Translations under genes and position numbers: made by a program
Source of the DNA: JBLNBN01 sp050260015
GTDB lineage: Bacteria; Bacteroidota; Ignavibacteria; Kapaibacteriales; UBA2268
Assembly (NCBI GenBank): GCA_050260015.1
Contig: JBLNBN010000065.1
Span: forward strand, 1 to 54,850
Length of the DNA: 54,850 nucleotides
Reading direction: 5' to 3'
The notes under the pieces: generated by a model
The model's database searches: none
What the model saw: the letters and a program-made list of their open reading frames with translations, nothing else
Told to the model about the DNA's origin: nothing
Shown here: piece by piece, positions 31,340 through 40,100 of the stretch
Layout: the number at the start of each line of letters is the position of its first letter
Numbering within the stretch: the first letter of the stretch is position 1

Positions 31340-32632
31340 TTATTTCTTATAGAGCGGGAATTGGGAAGTAAAGGCCGTAACGTCGGATTTAACCTGGTTG
31401 TAAACGTCGACGTTCCCGTGGTTCGCTATAACTTTATCGATAAAGTCGGCGATCGTTTTCATATCGTCTTCCTTAAGCCCGCGAGTCGTCATAGCCGGCG
31501 TGCCAAGACGGATACCGCTGGTGATAAGCGGGGGTTGGTTGTCGTTGGGGACTGCGTTCTTGTTGCAGGTGATGCCTGCTTCGTCGAGCGCGAGCTGCGC
31601 TTGCTTGCCCGTGACGCCTTTATTGCGGAGGTCGACGAGCATTAAGTGATTGTCCGTGCCGCCGGAAACGAGCTCGTAGCCCTTGGAAGTAAGCGCGCCG
31701 GCCAAAGCTTTTGCGTTAGCCATTACTTGATCAATATATATTTCAAATTCGTCGGCGAGGCATTCGCCGAAAGCTACGGCTTTGGCCGCGATAACGTGCA
31801 TCAGCGGGCCGCCTTGTATGCCCGGCATTACCCAGGAATCGATGATCTCGCCGATGTTCTTAACCCTGCCGGACTTCGGAGCAACGATGCCCCAGGGGTT
31901 CTCGACGTTCTTGCCGACCATAATGATGCCGCCGCGCGGGCCGCGAAGAGTTTTATGGGTCGTGGAGGCGACTACGTCGCAGTGCGGCACGGGGTTCGTC
32001 AGCTTGCCCTTGGCGATGAGGCCGGCGGGATGCGCGATGTCCGCGAAGAGGAACGCGCCGCAGCTGTCGGCTATCTCGCGGAAGCGTGCAAAGTCGATGT
32101 CGCGCGGGTAAGCGGAGGCGCCGACGGTTATGAGCTTCGGCTTGTGCTGCAGGGCGAGTTCGGCGGCGCGGTCGTAATCGATCCTGCCAGTCGCCGGGTC
32201 CAGCTCGTAGGGAATGAAGTTAAAGAATTTGCCGGAAAAATTCACAGGCGAGCCGTGGGTTAAATGGCCGCCGTGGGCCAGGCTAAGCCCCATTACGGTG
32301 TCGCCGGGCTTGATAAAAGTAAAATAAACAGCCATGTTCGCGCTCGAGCCGGAGTGCGGCTGAACGTTGACGTATTCCGCTCCGAAGAGCTTTTTGAGGC
32401 GCGTGCGGGCGAGGTCTTCGGCCATGTCGACGTACTCGCAGCCGCCGTAGTAACGGTTGCCGGGATAGCCTTCGGCGTACTTATTCGTCAATACGGAGCC
32501 CTGCGCTTCCATTACGGCGGGAGACGTGAAGTTCTCGCTGGCGATCAATTCGATCTTTTCTACCTGTCTTGAGTATTCTTTCTTTAAAATATCCGCCAAC
32601 TCGGCGTCAGTTTGTCTTACTATATCGTACAT
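31340..32632 (-). CDS. glyA: Serine hydroxymethyltransferase
   Basis: About 430 residues from the ATG at 32632 (MYDIVRQTDAELADILKKE); the frame runs 30 codons further up without a plausible start. The GlyA landmarks are all present: ELIASENFTSPAVMEAQGS, TNKYAEGYPGNRYYGG, HGGHLTHGSPVNFSG, and the PLP lysine in VVASTTHKTLRGPRGG. The enzyme moves a one-carbon unit between serine and tetrahydrofolate, making glycine. A TAATTTTG box at 32671-32678 on the minus strand is the likely promoter. The gene stands alone between a hairpin and the rsmA cluster. Confidence 0.95.
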   Translation of the reverse strand: MYDIVRQTDAELADILKKEYSRQVEKIELIASENFTSPAVMEAQGSVLTNKYAEGYPGNRYYGGCEYVDMAEDLARTRLKKLFGAEYVNVQPHSGSSANMAVYFTFIKPGDTVMGLSLAHGGHLTHGSPVNFSGKFFNFIPYELDPATGRIDYDRAAELALQHKPKLITVGASAYPRDIDFARFREIADSCGAFLFADIAHPAGLIAKGKLTNPVPHCDVVASTTHKTLRGPRGGIIMVGKNVENPWGIVAPKSGRVKNIGEIIDSWVMPGIQGGPLMHVIAAKAVAFGECLADEFEIYIDQVMANAKALAGALTSKGYELVSGGTDNHLMLVDLRNKGVTGKQAQLALDEAGITCNKNAVPNDNQPPLITSGIRLGTPAMTTRGLKEDDMKTIADFIDKVIANHGNVDVYNQVKSDVTAFTSQFPLYKK

Positions 32633-32670
32633 TACTTGTCCTTTTTTAAAAACTTCTTGAAAGCTCTTAT

Positions 32671-32678
32671 CAAAATTA
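32671..32678 (-). promoter_or_regulatory. Predicted -7 promoter box of glyA
   Basis: TAATTTTG on the minus strand, 38 bases before the ATG at 32632. No convincing -33 element was found. Confidence 0.4.
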
Positions 32679-32765
32679 CAAAATTTATCAGAATAGAAAA
32701 GAAAGCCCCTTTCAAAAATCAAAATATTCGAGAATTTTTATCAATTCCAATGCATGCCTTTTCGC

Positions 32766-33734
32766 TTATGGGCGAGCCAGCCCCCTCCGCAGAACGAACG
32801 CCCTGACTTTAGGCTCTACAGCAAGCGTAAGAAGCGCGAAAACCGCGCCGGCCAGGACGTCGACAAAGTAGTGGTAGCGCAAATAGACCGTTGAAAAGAT
32901 CAGGGACGAGCCAAGAACTAGGATAACCCACCGGAAGCTCGATTTGTTCCTGAACGCGAGTATTATATTGACCAGGGTTATCCACGTATGCCCGCTCGGC
33001 ATGCAGTCGCGATTTACCAATAGCTCGGGATGCGCGGAACCGGGAATTATCGAGCCTCCCACGTTTACGATATTCCTAAAGAAATCCGCCAACGCAAGGC
33101 CCGGAAGATCCAGGTCGGTCGTCGCAAAGTTATGAAGAGTAAATCTTGGGCCGACGGCCGGCATGAAAACATAGAGCAAATATGAAGCGTAGAACGCGAA
33201 TACGATAATCGTCTGCAGTTCGTTTAGCTCGCGTTGCCTGCCCTTAAAGAATAGCTCGACGCAATGAATAATGGGCATGAAGTAAAACAGCATATAGCAG
33301 CCCTGGAGGTACTCCGTTAAAGCCGGGAAGGCGATCTTGCCGGTTATCCATGTCGGGTGGAAGCCCAGCAAATAGTAGTCCATCTTGATCAAAATATCGT
33401 CGTAAAGGTATGGATTGACGACGCGAATGTAGTACTGCACCTGGCTGTATGCCAGGAAAACGATTGGTACGATGTAAATACGTCGAAAGACGAGGAATAA
33501 TTCCCCCAAATAAACTTTTTCAGTGATCGCCGCGATCGCTATTAATCCAATGATAATTACTGCGTTAAGGAAGATCAGGTCGCGCGCGTTAGGTATATGC
33601 GAATAAAATATGACCGCTAGCGCAGTGTATAGGGTTAATATTACAAGCGTGTAAAGTTCATATACCTTCAGAGCTTCCGTAAGGTTAAATGCTAAGAGAG
33701 GAGCTTTATCCGATCGTTCATTCTTTGCGGGCAT
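32766..33734 (-). CDS. PAP2-family lipid phosphatase, inositolphosphotransferase-like
   Basis: A 322-residue protein with six or more membrane helices. The PAP2 active-site motifs appear as CMPSGHTWITL (motif 2, catalytic His) and YLRYHYFVDVLAG (motif 3, nucleophilic His). The classical KxxxxxxRP motif 1 is not evident, although VGPRF lies at the expected place. This combination is closer to the PAP2-like proteins related to inositol-phosphorylceramide synthase (PAP2_3) than to BcrC or PgpB. It probably transfers or removes a head-group phosphate from a lipid at the outer face of the membrane. The start lies inside the end of rsmA (17-base overlap). Confidence 0.78.
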   Translation of the reverse strand: MPAKNERSDKAPLLAFNLTEALKVYELYTLVILTLYTALAVIFYSHIPNARDLIFLNAVIIIGLIAIAAITEKVYLGELFLVFRRIYIVPIVFLAYSQVQYYIRVVNPYLYDDILIKMDYYLLGFHPTWITGKIAFPALTEYLQGCYMLFYFMPIIHCVELFFKGRQRELNELQTIIVFAFYASYLLYVFMPAVGPRFTLHNFATTDLDLPGLALADFFRNIVNVGGSIIPGSAHPELLVNRDCMPSGHTWITLVNIILAFRNKSSFRWVILVLGSSLIFSTVYLRYHYFVDVLAGAVFALLTLAVEPKVRAFVLRRGLARP

Positions 33735-34569
33735 CTTTTTCTTTCAATTCTTTGACGGTATTATAAAATGCGATGAAATCCCCGAGCGATAGCTGCTCGG
33801 CGCGCTTCGACAGAATTTTACCTTCTTCCGAATTTGCAAAATTAACTATTTTCTCACGAGGAATTGCCTGAAGATTAAAGTAACTCTTTAACGAATTGCT
33901 CAGCATCTTGCGCCGCGTCGAGAACGCCGCCCGGACAAAGTCCATAATTCGATCCCGTTCCGGGTAGGCTTCCGGCTTAAAATCGAGCTTTACGACGCTT
34001 GAAGTAACCTCGGGAGGAGGAAAAAAGCAGCTTGGAGGCACGTCGAAGAGTATGCGGCTCTCCGCGGCTAGCTTCGCAGCTATGCTGAGTATGCCATAAT
34101 CCTTGCCGCCGTGCCCCGCTACGAGGCGGCGCGCCACCTCGCGTTGGATCATAATAACGAACGATTCGAAAACATCGAGCGAATCGAACATCTTGAAGAT
34201 TATCTGGGAGGATATATAGTAAGGGATATTGCCAACGGCTTTCATCCTGCCCTGCGCGCCAAGCCGGCGGGCAATTTCCCGGAGGTCGGTACGCAGGAAG
34301 TCGTCGTGGACGAGCAGAAATTTTTCTCCGGGTATTCCTTTAAATTTCTTCTTTAGCTCGCGCACTGCTCGCTCGTCGATCTCCACGGCCGCGAGCCTTA
34401 CGTCCATTTCCAAAAGCGTTTCCGTAAGGGCGCCCGTGCCTGGCCCTATCTCGAGCGCGCAATCGCCGGGGCGCAAGTCAAGGCTCTCGACTATCTTGCG
34501 CGCTACGTTCTTATCTATTAAAAAGTTCTGTCCAAGCGATTTCTTTGGAGCTATTCCGCCTTTAGCCAT
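33718..34569 (-). CDS. rsmA: 16S rRNA dimethyladenosine transferase
   Basis: A 283-residue methyltransferase of the KsgA/RsmA family with GQNFLIDKNVARKIVE at the start, the SAM-binding EIGPGTGALTETLL, and the catalytic NIPYYIS motif, followed by the C-terminal helical domain (FSTRRKMLSNSLK). It dimethylates two adjacent adenines near the 3' end of 16S rRNA during ribosome assembly. It starts 11 bases after the EEP lipoprotein gene and overlaps the PAP2 gene, as part of a continuous minus-strand run that begins at tmk. Confidence 0.94.
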   Translation of the reverse strand: MAKGGIAPKKSLGQNFLIDKNVARKIVESLDLRPGDCALEIGPGTGALTETLLEMDVRLAAVEIDERAVRELKKKFKGIPGEKFLLVHDDFLRTDLREIARRLGAQGRMKAVGNIPYYISSQIIFKMFDSLDVFESFVIMIQREVARRLVAGHGGKDYGILSIAAKLAAESRILFDVPPSCFFPPPEVTSSVVKLDFKPEAYPERDRIMDFVRAAFSTRRKMLSNSLKSYFNLQAIPREKIVNFANSEEGKILSKRAEQLSLGDFIAFYNTVKELKEKDARKE

Positions 34570-34580
34570 CGTGCGCCGCC

Positions 34581-35483
34581 TTAATCGTTATCCGGCGAGG
34601 TAATCTCGAACCGGGCAAATACCGGGCAATGGTCGGATAGCCCTGCGGCTTCCTTCTTGCTCAGCGAGTTGTAGTAATTGTAATTTCCTATGCTTCCCTC
34701 GACGAGTCTTTTCTTCGCGCTGTTTGTAACGACGATATGGTCTATGCCCGCCCATGATTTATTCTTGCAGCTTATTATATCCGTCGTAAGGAATTCGATA
34801 TTGCGATCGGCGAGCAACGCCGTAAGCGTCGGGAGCTTTTCCCGCTTGGGCGTGTCGTTGAAGTCGCCCAATATGATCAAATCCTTTTCTTTGCCCCGCG
34901 CAAGCGCGGAGTCGCACCACTTCGCGACTGCTTCCGCCTGCATCGCCCGGATCAGCCTGCTGGAATCCTGCTTCGCCTGCGTGTCGTCGTAGCGCGATGT
35001 GGACTTAAAGTGCACGACCATCATAAGAAAATCGAAATTGCCCTTTTTAACGTAGGCGAGCGCGCCCGGTCGATTGCGCTTTGGAATTATCGCTACGGGC
35101 ATGTATTCCTCTATCCATTGAACGGTTACGTCCTTCCTGTGAAGCACTGCCAGGTTCTGTTGCCCGCCCATATCGCCGACGTAGCCTGAATAATCGGGCA
35201 TATACTTAATTAATCGGTTTAGAGCTTCCTGGCTCTCGACCTCCTGCATACCGATGACGTCGCCGTCGGTTTCAAGCAATTGCTCCGCCATCAATTTATA
35301 GTCTTCCTCGGAGCGGTCCTTACGGTCGCGAACCCCGTCGCCAAGCCATTCGGCGTTATAAGTTACGACGACTATTTCGGAATCGTTTGATTTTCTATCC
35401 TGCGAAACTTCCTTTTTGGCGCAACCCGCAATCGCGAGGGTTAAGATACCGCCTACGATTAACTTCTTTAAATAACTACTCAT
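34581..35483 (-). CDS. Endonuclease/exonuclease/phosphatase-family lipoprotein
   Basis: About 300 residues. The start is the ATG at 35483, which overlaps the proline dehydrogenase stop (ATGA) and gives a lipoprotein signal peptide with lipobox AIAGC; the frame extends 28 codons upstream inside the dehydrogenase gene. The EEP fold motifs are present: VVTYNAEWLGDG, IGMQEVES, MVVHFKS, ILGDFNDTP and a final LSDHCPVFARF. These are the metal- and phosphate-binding residues of DNase I-like hydrolases. As a lipoprotein it would act in the periplasm or at the outer membrane on nucleic acid or on a phosphodiester lipid. Gln and Glu spacing does not decide between them. Confidence 0.83.
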   Translation of the reverse strand: MSSYLKKLIVGGILTLAIAGCAKKEVSQDRKSNDSEIVVVTYNAEWLGDGVRDRKDRSEEDYKLMAEQLLETDGDVIGMQEVESQEALNRLIKYMPDYSGYVGDMGGQQNLAVLHRKDVTVQWIEEYMPVAIIPKRNRPGALAYVKKGNFDFLMMVVHFKSTSRYDDTQAKQDSSRLIRAMQAEAVAKWCDSALARGKEKDLIILGDFNDTPKREKLPTLTALLADRNIEFLTTDIISCKNKSWAGIDHIVVTNSAKKRLVEGSIGNYNYYNSLSKKEAAGLSDHCPVFARFEITSPDND

Positions 35484-36379
35484 TTGCCGACGCCTAGAAT
35501 TGATTTGACAATGTGCCCCGCTATTTGGGGATTCTCGTTCAGCCTCCTGACCGAATACCCGTACCAATCCTCGCCGAACGGGACGTAAACGCGCAACGGA
35601 TGCCCTGCGCGAAGCAGCTCCGAGCGACGGTCCTCGCGCACTCCCAGCAGCATCTGGAATTCGTAATCGCTCTTCCCAAGATTTCTCTCCCTGATTAAGC
35701 CTTCGGCGTCGCGGATGAGCGGCTCGTCGTGCGTGGCGATTCCTACGTAGCAGCCGCCGTCGAGCAGGGCCCTCAATAGCAATTTATAATTGGAGCGGAT
35801 CTCCTCGCGGCCCTTGTATGCTATTCGCTCGGATTCCACGTAAATCCCCTTGCAGAGCCTTACGTTCGGCTTTAGCGGCAGAAGCGACCGCACGTCGCTC
35901 TCGCTGCGACGCATATAGGCCTGCAGTACAATCCCGACGTTATCGAACCCCTCTTCCCGCAGCTTTCTGTACATATCCAGGGTCAGATCTGTGTACGGGG
36001 AGTTTTCCATGTCGAGCCGCACGAATAAGTGGTAGTCGCGGGCCTTTGAAACAACTTTTTTAATATTTTCGTACCCAAATTGGGCCTGTATGCCCAGCCC
36101 GAGCGACGTGGGCTTTACGGAGAGGTAGCTTTTTAAATTATTGTCATGGATCGCTTCAAGTACTTTCATTACGGCGGCAAGCTCGAGCTGCGCCTTTTCG
36201 CGCGTTTCGACGAATTCGCCGAGCACGTCTATGGTGGACATCCCCCCGACGCGCATTAAGTCCTGGGTGACCCGTACGGCGTCGGAGAGGTTGGGCCCGG
36301 CGATATATTTACCGGCGACAACCTTGACGAATGACTTTGGAAGCATAGGGACTGCGCGCGCGATTAATTTATTTATCAT
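35480..36379 (-). CDS. Proline dehydrogenase, monofunctional
   Basis: A 299-residue FAD-dependent TIM-barrel of the small, single-domain proline dehydrogenase type. Conserved stretches are SVKPTSLGLG, the flavin-contacting VRLDMENSPYTD, VRLCKGIYVES, and the substrate-binding C-terminal helix VPFGEDWYGYSVRRLNENP. It oxidises proline to pyrroline-5-carboxylate and passes electrons to the quinone pool. The partner P5C dehydrogenase is not in the window. The gene sits 27 bases downstream of tmk and overlaps the EEP lipoprotein gene by four bases. Confidence 0.9.
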   Translation of the reverse strand: MINKLIARAVPMLPKSFVKVVAGKYIAGPNLSDAVRVTQDLMRVGGMSTIDVLGEFVETREKAQLELAAVMKVLEAIHDNNLKSYLSVKPTSLGLGIQAQFGYENIKKVVSKARDYHLFVRLDMENSPYTDLTLDMYRKLREEGFDNVGIVLQAYMRRSESDVRSLLPLKPNVRLCKGIYVESERIAYKGREEIRSNYKLLLRALLDGGCYVGIATHDEPLIRDAEGLIRERNLGKSDYEFQMLLGVREDRRSELLRAGHPLRVYVPFGEDWYGYSVRRLNENPQIAGHIVKSILGVGK

Positions 36380-36406
36380 CGTACAATTCCGCTTTTTGTT
36401 AATAGC

Positions 36407-37021
36407 TTACTTTCTGACTGTCAATCTCTCTTCAACTATGCTCATGATTTTCTCAAAAGTTACCGCGACCGCATGCGTGGAACGGATCGTCACTACCCTG
36501 CCCTTGGAACGCTCCGCGATTTGATCGAATCCGCCGATCACCCGACGGAAGAATTCCTCACCATATTGCTCGATCGTGTCCTTTTTCTTGTTATGAGTCC
36601 TGGCAAGGGATTCCTCATAGCTCAGCGACAGGTAAAACGTTATGTCCGGCTCCAGCCCGGAAGTGGCGAAAAGGTTCATTTTCTCGACCTCCTCGATAGG
36701 CAATCCGCGGCCGTAGCCCTGGTATGCGGTCGTGGAGTCGAAGAATCTATCCGCGATAACTATTTTACCATCCGCTAACGCGGGACGGATAACTTTGTCG
36801 GTTAATTCCGCGCGCGCCGCCTCGAATAGGAAAAGTTGTCCCTGCGGGGAGAGATCGTAGTCCTCCTCTAAAAGGGCCGAGCGAATATACTCGGAAAACG
36901 GGGTAGACCCGGGTTCCCGAAGCGCTAACGTCGGCAGCCCGCTTTCGGTCAATCGCTCGCCAAGCAGCCTCGCTTGGGTGCTCTTGCCGCAGCCGTCTAT
37001 CCCTTCAAAACTAATAAACAT
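36407..37021 (-). CDS. tmk: Thymidylate kinase
   Basis: A 204-residue P-loop kinase with FEGIDGCGKSTQARLL (Walker A), the DR[YF] motif seen as IADRFFDSTTAYQGYGRGL, and TFYLSLSYEESLAR. These are the hallmarks of dTMP kinase, which makes dTDP for DNA synthesis. The length is normal. It is the first gene of the minus-strand run tmk - proline dehydrogenase - EEP lipoprotein - rsmA - PAP2. A near-consensus -7 box (TTATTTTG, one mismatch) lies about 25 bases before its ATG. Confidence 0.95.
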   Translation of the reverse strand: MFISFEGIDGCGKSTQARLLGERLTESGLPTLALREPGSTPFSEYIRSALLEEDYDLSPQGQLFLFEAARAELTDKVIRPALADGKIVIADRFFDSTTAYQGYGRGLPIEEVEKMNLFATSGLEPDITFYLSLSYEESLARTHNKKKDTIEQYGEEFFRRVIGGFDQIAERSKGRVVTIRSTHAVAVTFEKIMSIVEERLTVRK

Positions 37022-37186
37022 TGCATTCCTAATTGTATTTCACGCAAAATAATACATACAAGTAACACAAACAAGCCGATTTTCAAAGATTTTGTTTTTA
37101 CTATAATATATGTTGATTTATTCGAATAAATTTCATAAATTAAGAGAATGAAATTATTTAAGTTGTATTAAATATCCGGCTCGATA

Positions 37187-40100
37187 TTGATGAAAAAGTT
37201 ACTGTTTACGGCGTTCGCGCTCTTTATTTTCGCCCGCTGGCTACCGGCACAGGAATTGGATAATTATATCCTTTCCAATTACGAAGGTAGACGTTTTCAA
37301 TTAGGTTTCATGGAAAACGAGTATAAAATCATCTCATACGGCATCGAGCTTAAGATTTTCATCTCCGCTCGGCAGGTCTCGAATATCAATGTGACCTTCC
37401 CCAAGCGCCCCCCAATGAGTTTTCGTATCCCCCCGGATAGCGTGCTCGTCATTCCTGTTTCGTCGGAATACTATAACCCGCTCTCCGAGCAAAAATTTAC
37501 GAATGCTATAAAGATCGATGCGGACTTCCCTATCCTCGTTTATGCCTTTTCGAGCCAGCCAAAGACGAGCGACAGCTATGCCGCAATTCCAGTGGAGAAT
37601 TGGGGGAAGGAATACGTCGCCATCTCGATGCCCAACGACCAATATAACGATAAGATTGAAAGCCTACAGGACTCGATCGAATACCTTACACCCCGCCAGA
37701 GCGAGTTTATGATAGTCGCCGATTACGACGACACGCAAATTACAATAATCCCGACTAATGAAACGGAGAAGGGCAGGCCCAAAAGCATGCCGTTCAACGT
37801 TACCCTAAATAGCGGCGACACCTATTTGGTAAAGTCCGCTAAGACGGGGGTAGGCACAGGCGACCTCTCAGGCTCCACAGTGCGAAGCACGAAGCCGGTG
37901 GGAGTTCTCAGCGGGCATTCGCGCTCCGCGGTCCCCGTCGGGCAGCCCCAGGGCCACGACAGTAAGGACCACTTGGTTGAAATGCTGCTCCCGACTAACG
38001 TCTGGGGGAAAAAATACATATCCGCCCCCTTTGGCGTAAAGGAAACCGGGGATTTCTTTAAAATAACTAGTATTCAGCCGAACACAAAGGTTTCTTACCA
38101 AACTGATTTAAATCCCGTTGAATTTACTATCCCATCCGTAGATAAATGGCGCTTTATAAGCGACATATCTAAAGCCGCGGTCTGGCAGGCGGACAAGCCG
38201 ATACAAATCGGTCAGTTTATGCCGAGCGCAAGCAAGTACGATCCGGATTGGTTCTTCGATCCGTCGCTTGTACTCTTGCCCCCCGTCGAGCAGTACGTGC
38301 AGCGCGTGGTATTCTTTACTCCGGGCGGCGTATTCGGCAATCCTACCCAGTACACGCACCACTACGTAACGTTAATTTACGAGGCCGCAGCGAAGCCCTT
38401 TATTAAGCTGGATGAAGAATTAGTAGACACGCTTCCAAATATAACAAGGACGCAGGTGCTGAACGAGCCTTATTATTATACCGTGATCGAATTAGAGCAA
38501 GGGCAACACGAGATTTACGCGCCGGTTGGGCGGTTTTCGGGCATCCTGTGGGGTCGCGGTGAATTTGATTCGTACGCTATGGCGTTAGGAAGCTCGCTCG
38601 TCGAGCTTGGAACCCAGGACGAGCAGCGCCCCGTTTATCAATTTACGGAACGATGCGGCGCGCTCGACGGCTTCTTTAGGGATTCCATGGCTGCGGGCGC
38701 AAGCGGCATGAGTTACGCGACAGTAATCTGGGATTCTACAAACAATTACGATATTAAATTGACTCAAGCCGCTCCGGGCGAGGATAAAGTAAAATTCCTC
38801 GCAACGCCCATCAATAAGATGGAGGACGCATGGCTTCTAATCGAAGCGCGGGACAGGCGCGGCAACGTGACGTATTTTAGGTATAAATACGACGGCTTTA
38901 GGATCGACGCTCCAAAGGAGGTCGTCTTTACCAACGTAAATTGGAACGATTCCACGTGCGTAGATTTCGTCGTCACAAATAACGGTAAGCGTAATTTTAA
39001 TTTTGAATCCTATACGTTCAAGAGCGATCCGCGGCTTAGCGTTTACTTCGATAAAACCCCGAACATAGTAATTCACCCGGGCGAGAAGATAAACGTTAAG
39101 GTTTGCTTCGCTCCCAAGGGCAATATCGCCGAGCCGTTCCAAACTTTAACGCTCGACCTGAACTGCGATCTGGAAATAACGACGCTCGTCCGGGGCAGCG
39201 TGCTGGGCGTCGACCTTACGACCAGGGGATTTGATTTTGGAGAAGTTAAGATAGGCGACACGCTCTGCGGGAAAGTCGGCGTCCGGATACAGGGCAACGT
39301 CCCGGTTGGCATCGATTCACTTTTGATCGCCGGAACGGAGCCGGCGTTCCTTTGGGACACCGTCGGGCAATTCCCAAAGGCTCCCAACGCGTTCGCGGAC
39401 TACCCGATCGACGTTTGCTTCGCCCCGCTCCTACGAGGCTCTGTAAGCCAATCCGCGACAGTCGCCAACACGTACTCGTTGCCGCATAATCCTATCGTAG
39501 TCAAAGGCGTTGGAGTTGCTCCCCTCGTCGAGATGCCCTCGATCAATTGGGGAAAACGAAGGGTCGGCAGCAGTTGGGACACGACCATAACAATTAAAAA
39601 TACTGGCAATTACGCCGGTAAGATAAGCTTTGCAGGCTTCGTTGCAAGCGACATAAACCAGGAAGCGCTCAACGCGCTCGCGTCGCTAAATGGGGCCGAA
39701 GTGCAAAAGAATTCAGATTATAATTACAGCATTAGCTTTACTCCGCCTGCGGAAGCTTCCTACTACGCCCAGGCTAAGTACGGTGTGGACTGGAAATTCC
39801 ACGATACGCTCTACGTGGCGGCCCAGGGCATAGGAATAATCCCAAAGATAAAGACGAATAACATTGACTTCGGCGACGTAGTGATCAATAATACACGCGA
39901 TACGTTGGAACGAATAGTAAGCTCGCTCGGCAGCGAGGCGCTTACCATTGATTCTATATACGCCGGACCCGGCGACGACGCGGACTTTATTATCGATTAC
40001 TCCGCCTTAAAGAATTTGCTCGTCGATATTGGCAGGGACTATAAAGCGGCGATAACCTATGCGCCGACCAGGTTCGGACGCAGCCAATTGCAATTAGTCG

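Noticed and set aside
31646..32263. 205-codon open frame on the plus strand
   Set aside because: Antisense to glyA, with no recognisable motif; a shadow frame.
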